DNA of 7,332 nt, from the NCBI GenBank assembly GCA_041180805.1, contig JBEGQX010000028.1:1-7332 (forward strand), in the 5' to 3' direction. Under the pieces are notes generated by a model. That model had not been told where the DNA came from and ran no database searches. It saw only the letters and a list, made by a program, of their open reading frames with translations. Shown here one piece after another: positions 1 to 6,629 of this stretch; within the stretch, counting starts at the first letter, position 1, and the number at the start of each line of letters is the position of its first letter. The stretch is from JBEGQX01 sp041180805. GTDB taxonomy: Bacteria > Planctomycetota > Planctomycetia > Gemmatales > Gemmataceae. The position numbers and the translations under genes were made by a program.

Positions 1-840
1 TTGCAGGGCAGCAGCAATCAGGTCGTACATAACCTTGATTTCTTCCTTGCCCGCCAAACCAGGTTTTGGCTCAGGAATCGGGGCCTTAGCCTTCGGCACA
101 CTCAGCCATTGTTCATCTTTCCCCAAACGAATCTCAATATCGCGAATACTTTCAAAGTATTCATTCAATTTGTCGTTATCGATTTTGTTCAACCCCTTTT
201 GGATATCTTTTGCTTCCCCCATCACCGCATCCAATATGCTTCTTTCCTGAGACAGCATGGCCTGCCGTTCTGAAAGTGGAGTATTGTCGGTGGAGAAAAG
301 CCTGTGGAATGCAACCACTGGGTTTTCAGGACCCGCCAAAGGCTTGCCACGCATATCCCATGACATGGCACCGGGACCATGACCCGAATCGCTTGCCTTA
401 TCGCAACCAAGCTGGAGAGAACCATAACGAGTATCTTTACCAAGAAAACCAGCCGCTATTTGATCCGCACTGATACTATTGTGAAAACTCTGGCCGGGCT
501 GGGAATAACGATTTGCACCTGTCAGCCAGAATGTGCTTCCCCAATGGGCTTCATTGCTAAACTTGTTGGAACATCCCTGAACCACGGTAAAATTTTCCTT
601 ATGTCGGGCTAATGGAGCCAATCCGGCAGATAAGGTGTATTCCTTTCCTGTCTTAGACTTGTCAGGAAACCAGGTTTCATTGGTAATTCCCCAACCAAAA
701 CCAAGGAACACTATCCGCTTGGGTGGATACATAGGCTTTACCGACGCAAAAGCACGGTATCCCATGGATTCCAGTACCGGAAGTGCAATTAAAGATGAAG
801 AACCTTTAAGGAAATTACGCCTGTTCATCTTCATGCTCAT
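1..840 (-). CDS. DUF1552 family exported protein, C-terminus cut by the window edge
   Basis: The reverse strand reads open for 280 codons from an ATG at 840 to the window edge with no stop, so the N-terminal part is present and the C-terminus lies outside. The start reads MSMKMNRRNFLKG, a twin-arginine-like leader (NRRNFLK) followed by a short apolar stretch ending in LPVLES, which predicts Tat export. After that come KRIVFLGFGWG, a WFP block, the GC-S and AHWGSTFWLTG region and, near residue 235, YFESIRDIEIRLG. These are what I know from DUF1552 (PF07586) proteins of planctomycetes, usually about 420-480 residues. Their biochemical function is not established; they commonly sit beside DUF1592/DUF1588 planctomycete cytochrome genes. 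That partner is not upstream here, where an acyltransferase remnant lies instead. In-frame ATGs at 834 and 828 are alternative starts; none has a good Shine-Dalgarno sequence, and 828 would put the RR pair at residues 3-4. The family call is firm; the exact start is not. Confidence 0.9.
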   Translation of the reverse strand, partial: MSMKMNRRNFLKGSSSLIALPVLESMGYRAFASVKPMYPPKRIVFLGFGWGITNETWFPDKSKTGKEYTLSAGLAPLARHKENFTVVQGCSNKFSNEAHWGSTFWLTGANRYSQPGQSFHNSISADQIAAGFLGKDTRYGSLQLGCDKASDSGHGPGAMSWDMRGKPLAGPENPVVAFHRLFSTDNTPLSERQAMLSQERSILDAVMGEAKDIQKGLNKIDNDKLNEYFESIRDIEIRLGKDEQWLSVPKAKAPIPEPKPGLAGKEEIKVMYDLIAAALQ

Positions 841-991
841 TTCGGAAATCAAGGTAGGTTAAAAATTCTATCGGGCAGGCAGGTAAGAATATTTACATTT
901 ATTTATCTTCCTAAAGCCCCAAGGATTATGCAATAGTTTCCAGCCAAAGTTGGCATTAATTTGAGACAAATGGTTGTATTTTTTACCTAAC

Positions 992-1240
992 CTAATTTAA
1001 ATCGCTTCCTGAGTAGGTCATGATCCCCTTAATCAACGCCATGAAATAAAGATTTAGCAATGTCGGTGGAAGATCAAACCCCTTCCATTTCATGGGATCT
1101 ATGATTGGTGCTGTCGAATTCCTAACATAGTTTTCCTGGTTAAATTTTCCCCAAGTTGGATAAGCAAGAATGGCATGAAGCAGCAACACCAATGTGGTGG
1201 TAAAACTTCTCAAATAATCAATTGCCACCAAACGATCATA
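992..1240 (-). pseudogene. N-terminal remnant of a membrane acyltransferase (Acyl_transf_3 type)
   Basis: Reading the minus strand from 1240 gives YDRLVAIDYLRSF, then a hydrophobic helix with a histidine (LVLLLHAILAY), a STAPIID block, a WKGFDL block and LYFMAL. This order matches, from memory, the first 65 or so residues of membrane acyltransferases of the PF01757 type: an ID-LR opening, a helix carrying the H, and an FFMAL-FF-SGLF second helix. In the normal family the second helix continues into a SGLF segment and some 300 more residues; here the match stops at FMAL, and about a dozen unrelated codons lead to a TAG at 992. A TGA sits at 1243-1241, directly before the preserved segment, and no in-frame ATG precedes the conserved opening; only TTG or GTG could start it. 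I read this as a gene fragment with its start damaged and its body deleted. A functional 79-residue membrane peptide starting at TTG (1231) cannot be excluded. Confidence 0.58.
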
Positions 1241-1438
1241 TCAAATAATTTTGATTTATTTTCTTTCGTTGATTGCAAACTCATGGAATCTTTATGGCTA
1301 AAAAGCAAGGATTTACAAACCTGACCATAAGAATTCCTAAATGTTTTTAACTGCAAACTTGTTTCATTATTTAGTTGTTCCAAGTATGTTTAAACGAAGA
1401 ACGATTTAAATTGATCCCATAAAATTTTGGAATATTTC
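1241..1438. other. AT-rich spacer upstream of the large redox gene
   Basis: This spacer lies between the acyltransferase remnant and the ATG of the large fusion gene. It is richer in A and T than the flanking coding DNA and has no convincing reading frame. It should hold the promoter of the plus-strand gene, but I could not find a -35/-10 pair good enough to call. The stretch just before the ATG has no strong Shine-Dalgarno sequence. Confidence 0.4.
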
Positions 1439-4400
1439 ATGTTAAAGATTGAACACCTGTTTTTTGCAACCTGTTTCGGGATGCTATTTCTCTTATTTAC
1501 CTGCGAATATTCAGCGCAGGAAATAAAAAAGAATCAACCAAAACAAAAAGACCGGCAAAAGAAAGCAGTTCAGGTTGATTCACCAAATCCTGCGGCAGAA
1601 TTTACCAAATTCGGGATCTACGCAAACACCGCAGAACGCGCCAACGCAGCAAAACCCGTGGAAACTGAATTACCCTTGAAACTTCAAAAAGGAGCCAAGA
1701 TTGTTTTTATCGGTAACAGCTTGTTGGAAAGAGTTCAAGACCATGGCTGGCTGGAAGCTATGTTCCAAAAACGGTTTTCTGATCTCGGGCTGAAATTCCG
1801 CAATCTGGCATGGTCTGGCGATGAGGTAGACACCAGACCAAGGCCTGCCAATTTTGCGGATGTTGAACAACATCTGTCCCATGAAAAGGCTGATGTTATT
1901 TTTGCAGCTTATGGTTTTAATGAATCCTTTGCGGGAATGAAAGGATTGCAAGAATTCAGAAAGAATTTGGAAATCCATTTGGATTCCATTTCCTCCAAGG
2001 CTTTTAATGGAAAAACCGCCCCGCAGATCATTCTGATTTCTCCAACTGCAAACGCCAACCTCAAAGGCTGCAATGCTGGAGACCTTAACAACAAAAACCT
2101 TGAAACTTACACCCATGCCATGCGGGAAATCGCCCGAAAAAAGCATATTGCCTTCATCGATGTGTTTGAAACCACGAAAGATCGATTTTCCAGTAACCCT
2201 TCAAAATACACTTTTAATGGTTGCCATTTAACCAGCGAAGGCCACAAAATTTTTGCGGAGTTACTATTCAACGAAATAGTTCAGGAAACCCCACCAGACA
2301 TCGATGATACGCTCAGGAAAGCCATTATCGATAAGGACAAGCAGTTTTTCAGAAGATATCGTCCGCTAAACACCTTTTATTACGTTGGGGGCAGAAACAA
2401 AGATTATGGATACCTCGATTTCCTGCCAGCCATGCAAAATTTCGACATTATGGTTTCCAACCGGGATACCCGCATTCACAATCTTGCCAGTGGCAAAAAA
2501 GTACCCATCCAGGTTGATGATTCAAATGTTCCAATATTGCCGGAAGTTGTGCAATCTCGTGGTGTCAACGAATGGCTGCCGGCAGATAAGGAACTTCAGG
2601 CTTTCAAGGTGGACCCACGATTTGAGGTGAACCTTTTTGCAGGCGAGGAGCAATTCCCAGAGATTGCCAACCCCATCCAGATACGATGGGATTCCCGCGG
2701 CAGGCTTTGGGTTAGTTGTTCCAACACTTACCCTCATGTTTACCCCGGAAATGAACCCAACGACAAAATAGTTATCCTGGAAGATACCAATGGGGATGGC
2801 AAAGCCGATAAGAGCACCATTTTTGCCCAGGACCTTCATATCCCACTTTCCTTTGAATTTGGAAATGGAGGCGTTTATGTCTCTGAGCAACCGCACCTGA
2901 CATTCCTGAAAGATACCAATGGTGACGACAAAGCGGATATCCACCAAATAGTACTTAGTGGTTTTGGTACCGAAGATTCTCACCATGCCTTGCACGATTT
3001 CGCATGGACACCAGATGGCGACCTGCTTTTTCGGGAATCCATCTTTCATCACAGCCAGGTTGAAACGCCTTATGGTCCGGTGCGTCAGCAAAACAGCGGT
3101 TGGTTCCGTTACGAACCAGATACTTTTAAGCTTACCAGTTTTGGAAGCTACCCAAGCACCAACCCATGGGGTGTAACCTTTGATGATTGGGGACAGCATG
3201 TGGCAAGCCACCCAATTTATGCGGCCGCATTTCATGCGATAGATCCACCTTACCCCCAACAGCATCCCAACCCAAAAGGCCTGCGCGCCTACTCTGGCAC
3301 TTGTGGCCAGGAATTTGTGGATTTCAAAACCTTCCCCAGTGAATTGCAGGGCTGTTTCATCAAAGTTCGATACAAGCCAACCAACCGGGTGGAAATCCAC
3401 AAATGGGTGGAAGGCCCCTTCGGATACGATGAGGAATACGTCAGTGATCTGATATTTTCCACCAATCTGAGTTTCATACCCGTGGACATTCAATTTGGTC
3501 CAAGAGGGGATTTGTATGTTTGTGATTGGTACAACCCTGTCAAAGGTCATGCACAGTATTCCCTTCGCGACAAACGCAGGGATCGGCATTCGGGGCGCAT
3601 CTGGCGGATCACGCCAAAGAATTTTAAACCGCAAGAAGCACCGGATTTTTCAAAAATGGCAGTCAAAGATTTGGTTAAAACTTTGGAAAGCCCCCATTAT
3701 CGCTACCGCTATTGGGCCAAGCGGGAACTAAGGGAACGCGACCGGGCAGAAGTTTTAAACGCATTGGATACCTGGGTGAAGTCGCTTAAGAACGATTCGC
3801 CCCGTTATCGCCACCATCAAATGGAAGCAGTATGGGCTTACCGCTGGGTACGCGGGTTTGATGGGAAATTGCTAGCCGAACTTCTAAGCTGCGAGGATCA
3901 CCATGCCCGCGCCGCGGCAACCCAGCAGCTACGTTACTGGCATTCCAAAATCCCTGATTCCAGCTCACTTCTGCGGAAGTCCGCCAATGATTCGAATGGC
4001 ATCGTTCGCATGGAAGCAGCCATTGCCGCCAGTTATATTGGCACCAAAGAAAGCCTGGAAGCCATGCTGGATGTTTTTAAACACCCCAGGGATGGACATC
4101 TTGAATACGCCATCATTTCGTCTTTAGGTTCAAAGACCTTGAGACCATTCTGGGAAGGTAACACCAAGCTTGATGTGAACATCCTGATGCGAAAATTCAA
4201 CAGCAAGGATGAAATTCGCGAACCAGCGCCAACTACCAAGGATCTAGCTTTCGACAAACAACCCGCATTAAAGACCGTGAACATAAGCTGCCTGCATGAA
4301 AGAATGTTGTTCTCCCTGAACCAGTTTATTGTGCAACCGGGCCATCCAGTCAAACTGATCTTTACCAATTCCGATGCAACCGACCACAACTTGGTGTTTG

Positions 4401-5224
4401 TAAAGCCGGGTTCACTGGCCGAGGTGGGAATGGCTGGCAACGAAATGGCCAAAGACCCGCGGAATGCCAACTCCGACTTTATTCCCCCACAAAAAAAGCA
4501 TCTCATTCTGCATGCATCACCGATGATTGGCCCCACCCGGGCATCGCGGGTTCATGTATTACGCTTCAATGCCCCCATGGAACCGGGAATTTACCCATAC
4601 GTCTGCACCTTCCCAGGACACTGGATCATCATGAAAGGAGATATGGTTGTCGCACCAAATCAGGAGGAGGCTGAAAAAATGCTGAAATCCTTAAAGCCAG
4701 CCTTGGTCAAAGAATGGATGATGGCTGACTTTGATGATCTGGTTACATCGAAGGACGAAAATTCGCTACTAAGGGGAATGCAAGCCTTCATGAAGGCGAA
4801 TTGCCATCAATGTCATGCGGTTGCTGGCAAGGGAGTAAACCTTGGACCTGACCTGTGCAATGTATTTGAGCGGTATAAGGGGAAAAAGCTCCTGCAGCAA
4901 ATTCTGGAACCCTCCTCGGAAATTAACCCTAAATACCTGAACCACAGGCTTTTCCTCAATGACGGTCGCACGATTACCGGGGTAATCGATAAAGAGGCAA
5001 ATAACGAATACCATGTGATCACCAATTTACTAACCCCAACCAGCATCACCAGAATTCCAAAAAAACAGGTCGAGGAAAAGACTGTTTCCAAGATATCTCC
5101 CATGCCAGTCGGTATGATAAACACACTTACAAAGGCTGAAATCACCGACCTGATTTCATTTTTAGAGGCTGGTTATAAGTTTCCGGATCATTTGAATCAT
5201 CCAAAGTCCGGCTTCGAAAAATAA
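1439..5224 (+). CDS. Exported PVC-type fusion: SGNH hydrolase, dehydrogenase propeller, HEAT, azurin, cytochrome c
   Basis: The 1261-residue product starts at ATG 1439 with a Sec-type signal peptide (charged start, hydrophobic core to about residue 22, likely cut near EYSA-QE). A TTG at 1427 would add four residues before the leader and is less likely. Residues 85-285 form an SGNH/GDSL domain: Ser94 in FIGNS, Gly127 in AWSGDE, Asn161 in YGFNES and His263 in NGCHLTSEGH. Residues 385-728 match the PVC putative membrane-bound dehydrogenase domain (TIGR02604), a beta-propeller related to sorbosone/glucose dehydrogenases, with two Ca-binding-like D-x-N-x-D loops at 449-457 and 492-500. Residues 740-907 look like HEAT-type helical repeats. 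Residues 945-1072 are azurin-like, with copper ligands His983, Cys1056, His1061 and Met1065. Residues 1110-1250 are a TIGR02603-type cytochrome c with CHQCH at 1122-1126 and a probable axial Met1222. The role is inferred: periplasmic oxidation with electrons passing through copper and heme. Substrate unknown. The domain calls are firm. Confidence 0.95.
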   Translation: MLKIEHLFFATCFGMLFLLFTCEYSAQEIKKNQPKQKDRQKKAVQVDSPNPAAEFTKFGIYANTAERANAAKPVETELPLKLQKGAKIVFIGNSLLERVQDHGWLEAMFQKRFSDLGLKFRNLAWSGDEVDTRPRPANFADVEQHLSHEKADVIFAAYGFNESFAGMKGLQEFRKNLEIHLDSISSKAFNGKTAPQIILISPTANANLKGCNAGDLNNKNLETYTHAMREIARKKHIAFIDVFETTKDRFSSNPSKYTFNGCHLTSEGHKIFAELLFNEIVQETPPDIDDTLRKAIIDKDKQFFRRYRPLNTFYYVGGRNKDYGYLDFLPAMQNFDIMVSNRDTRIHNLASGKKVPIQVDDSNVPILPEVVQSRGVNEWLPADKELQAFKVDPRFEVNLFAGEEQFPEIANPIQIRWDSRGRLWVSCSNTYPHVYPGNEPNDKIVILEDTNGDGKADKSTIFAQDLHIPLSFEFGNGGVYVSEQPHLTFLKDTNGDDKADIHQIVLSGFGTEDSHHALHDFAWTPDGDLLFRESIFHHSQVETPYGPVRQQNSGWFRYEPDTFKLTSFGSYPSTNPWGVTFDDWGQHVASHPIYAAAFHAIDPPYPQQHPNPKGLRAYSGTCGQEFVDFKTFPSELQGCFIKVRYKPTNRVEIHKWVEGPFGYDEEYVSDLIFSTNLSFIPVDIQFGPRGDLYVCDWYNPVKGHAQYSLRDKRRDRHSGRIWRITPKNFKPQEAPDFSKMAVKDLVKTLESPHYRYRYWAKRELRERDRAEVLNALDTWVKSLKNDSPRYRHHQMEAVWAYRWVRGFDGKLLAELLSCEDHHARAAATQQLRYWHSKIPDSSSLLRKSANDSNGIVRMEAAIAASYIGTKESLEAMLDVFKHPRDGHLEYAIISSLGSKTLRPFWEGNTKLDVNILMRKFNSKDEIREPAPTTKDLAFDKQPALKTVNISCLHERMLFSLNQFIVQPGHPVKLIFTNSDATDHNLVFVKPGSLAEVGMAGNEMAKDPRNANSDFIPPQKKHLILHASPMIGPTRASRVHVLRFNAPMEPGIYPYVCTFPGHWIIMKGDMVVAPNQEEAEKMLKSLKPALVKEWMMADFDDLVTSKDENSLLRGMQAFMKANCHQCHAVAGKGVNLGPDLCNVFERYKGKKLLQQILEPSSEINPKYLNHRLFLNDGRTITGVIDKEANNEYHVITNLLTPTSITRIPKKQVEEKTVSKISPMPVGMINTLTKAEITDLISFLEAGYKFPDHLNHPKSGFEK

Positions 5225-5247
5225 AAGCATGACAGAAATGCTTTTTT
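5223..5247 (+). terminator. Probable intrinsic terminator of the large redox gene
   Basis: AAAAGCAT at 5223-5230 pairs with ATGCTTTT at 5238-5245 around a seven-base loop, and the T run continues to 5247. The stem is only eight pairs and contains just two G-C pairs, so it is weak. It begins inside the TAA stop codon of the preceding gene, which fits a terminator. It would separate that gene from the sulfatase remnant downstream. Confidence 0.5.
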
Positions 5248-5258
5248 AAATCACTAGC

Positions 5259-5263
5259 AGAGG
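5259..5263 (+). promoter_or_regulatory. Shine-Dalgarno sequence of the decayed sulfatase gene
   Basis: AGAGG lies five bases before the ATG at 5269. It is the best ribosome binding site in the window and fixes the original start of the sulfatase pseudogene, although the frame now reaches a TAG after 12 codons. Confidence 0.55.
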
Positions 5264-5268
5264 TTCCC

Positions 5269-5685
5269 ATGAAAATTGTGTCCAGTTTGCTATCACATGT
5301 TTTATAGCATTGGAATTGATGTTTCCTGCCTTGGCCGAAGGAACCAAAAGCGCCAAGCCCAATATTATTCTTGTCTTGGTGGATGACATGGGTTGAGCCA
5401 CACTGGGGTGCTATGGTGGCTTTGTGGAAACACACCTAACCTCAACAAACTTGCCTCGCATGGCTTGCGGTTCAAACAGTTCTATAACGCCGCACGTTGC
5501 TGTCCTTCTCCTGCCAGCCTACGGATGTCACTCAGTCTGTAAACCTTATCGACTAGAAACCGGATATCGTGGCTAAGCTTAAAGCGGTTTACGCCGAGTG
5601 GGCTAAAAAGGCAGGGGTTATCCCCTTGGTCAGAAGCCAAAAATTATCCGGTTTATGAATCGAAGAAAAATAGTGCTATTCTGTG
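5269..5685 (+). pseudogene. Decayed sulfatase with both ends preserved and the middle deleted
   Basis: The original gene encoded an exported sulfatase of the arylsulfatase A type, which hydrolyses sulfate esters using a formylglycine made from Cys. The ATG opens a leader (MKIVSSLLSHVL) that hits TAG at 5305-5307. In another frame from 5319 the text reads FPALAEG, KPNIILVLVDDMG, then a TGA at 5394-5396 where the family has Trp, then ATLGCYGGFVET. Two extra bases near 5433 shift the frame again, giving PNLNKLASHGLRF and FYNAARCCPSPAS. This is the catalytic C-x-P-S-R signature with Arg changed to Pro at 5510-5512; the formylglycine Cys codon is 5498-5500. From about 5545 the sequence jumps to the family's C-terminal part (KPDIVAKLKAVYAEWAKKAG), with one more frameshift before PWSEAKNYPVYES, and ends at TGA 5683-5685. 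Only about 135 codons remain of a usual 450-500, so the metal-binding DNG and EGG blocks are gone. It cannot make an active enzyme. Confidence 0.88.
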
Positions 5686-5689
5686 ATTG

Positions 5690-6046
5690 CTATGCAAACT
5701 CTGTTTGGCGATCAGCGCTGGAAAAGCAAATAACCATTTTGGCTTCCTCATCGCCAAGAGCAGTGGCATTATGCCATTCCCCCATTGGAATGGAGATAGT
5801 GTCGCCCGGACCCAACAAATATTCGCTAGTCCCCAAAGTATGACGGATTTTTCCGGCGAGTAGATGCAGTACTTCATCGCAATTTGGATGGCGGTGCCGG
5901 GGATTAGTATGCCCGGCAGCTATAGTTGCTATTCCCACCGTCATGGTGGTGGAATTTCCCAATCCTGCGGAGGCCACCCAGTGCAGACTGCCCCAAGGCA
6001 GTTGCTGAATCTCGCATTCTGATGCATGGATTGGGGCAGATTGCAT
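5690..6046 (-). CDS. Small single-domain cupin protein
   Basis: The product is 118 residues with both cupin motifs. Motif 1 has the G-x5-H-x-H-x4-E-x6-G pattern with His51, His53 and Glu58 (in RHRHPNCDEVLHLLAG). Motif 2 has G-x5-P-x-G-x2-H with His92 (in GDTISIPMGEWHN). These four residues would bind one metal ion, as in PF07883 proteins. No signal peptide is present, so it is probably cytoplasmic. The sequence closely resembles a small cupin type (PRH-HPNCDEVLH, FSSADRQT) that I recall from planctomycetes and other environmental bacteria; its ligand is unknown and could be a sugar or other small molecule. I chose the ATG at 6046 because GGTGG lies five bases before it; a GTG at 6055 would add three residues and leave only two bases after the stop of the upstream gene. 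It appears to be translated with the DUF4440 gene, and its stop lies four bases from the convergent sulfatase pseudogene. Confidence 0.88.
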   Translation of the reverse strand: MQSAPIHASECEIQQLPWGSLHWVASAGLGNSTTMTVGIATIAAGHTNPRHRHPNCDEVLHLLAGKIRHTLGTSEYLLGPGDTISIPMGEWHNATALGDEEAKMVICFSSADRQTEFA

Positions 6047-6057
6047 TTTGGCCACCG

Positions 6058-6558
6058 TTACTTTTTGCCATCAGGGGCTGGCAGTCGGCAAGATTGCCAA
6101 GCCAGGAAACGCCATTGACCGTTTTCAAATTTCCACACAGCCAGAAAACTCAGCACGTTATCCAAGGTGGAATCTGCTGTGAGTGCCCGAATTCGAACAC
6201 GACCTGTCATCAGCGCCATACCTGGAACCGGAAAACTGAAATCCCTTTTTTCATAATCCATGGCAAGATATTTGGTTTTGCCGGAGGTGAGAATATCCAC
6301 GAAGGTAGCCTTGGTATCCACCACGCCGTTTGAATGGGCGTAATGCAGGTTATCTGAAAAAATGGCTGCAAGTGCTTCTTTGGTGGGATTTTTGAAGGCG
6401 GCAACCCTTTTATCATCCGCTGCAGTTAATGCTACCAACTCTGGGGAATTTTCCGGTTTACTGGAAGATTGACCACTTAAAGCCAAACCTGCTGAAACTA
6501 ACCCAAACACTGAACCCAACAAGAAAATCAATGAGCAAAATATTTTGTTAATCATCAT
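6058..6558 (-). CDS. Secreted DUF4440 / SnoaL-like (NTF2 fold) protein
   Basis: The 166-residue product begins with a signal peptide (MMINKIFCS, then a long hydrophobic core to about residue 27), so it should be exported. There is no convincing lipobox. From about residue 42 the text follows the DUF4440 (PF14534) pattern: LTAADDKRVAAF, a helix with EALAAIFSDNL, YAHSNGVVDTKATF, LTSGKTKYLAM, LMTGRVRIRA, and a closing LAVWKFENGQWRFLAWQSCRLP. The fold is the cone-shaped NTF2 barrel; members range from enzymes such as polyketide cyclases and isomerases to binding proteins, and no catalytic assignment is possible here. The ATG at 6558 is used, and one at 6555 is equivalent. The sulfatase upstream ends 71 bases earlier and the cupin starts 11 bases later on the same strand, so the three may be one transcription unit. 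No strong ribosome binding site is visible. Confidence 0.88.
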   Translation of the reverse strand: MMINKIFCSLIFLLGSVFGLVSAGLALSGQSSSKPENSPELVALTAADDKRVAAFKNPTKEALAAIFSDNLHYAHSNGVVDTKATFVDILTSGKTKYLAMDYEKRDFSFPVPGMALMTGRVRIRALTADSTLDNVLSFLAVWKFENGQWRFLAWQSCRLPAPDGKK

Positions 6559-6629
6559 AGCACCGAGTTTGAAACAATGTTTTTAAAACCACCAACTTTT
6601 CAATCAAGATTACATGGATTGGGCAAGAA

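Noticed and set aside
1..473. Several short plus-strand open frames at the left edge
   Set aside because: They are antisense to the DUF1552 gene, which reads open with family motifs over the whole stretch.
1359..1387. Possible promoter TTGTTT / AAGTAT with 17-base spacing before the large gene
   Set aside because: The -10 element is poor and the DNA is AT-rich, so such matches are expected by chance; planctomycete promoters are also poorly defined.
1670..2146. A 158-codon minus-strand open frame
   Set aside because: It is antisense to the SGNH domain, whose motifs are all in the plus frame, and its own translation looks random.
2522..3634. A 370-codon open frame on the minus strand inside the large redox gene
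   Set aside because: It lies antisense to the conserved dehydrogenase propeller, its translation shows no recognisable domain, and the plus frame has clear family motifs throughout. It is a by-product of codon use.
4033..4536. A 167-codon minus-strand open frame
   Set aside because: It overlaps the HEAT-to-azurin region, whose plus-strand reading is well supported, and shows no domain of its own.
5394..5396. TGA read as Trp or selenocysteine in the sulfatase remnant
   Set aside because: Other genes here use TGA as a stop and TGG for Trp, and the remnant also has frameshifts, a TAG and a large deletion. Simple decay explains it.
5926..6333. A 135-codon plus-strand open frame
   Set aside because: It runs antisense across both the cupin and the DUF4440 gene, both of which have clear family motifs.
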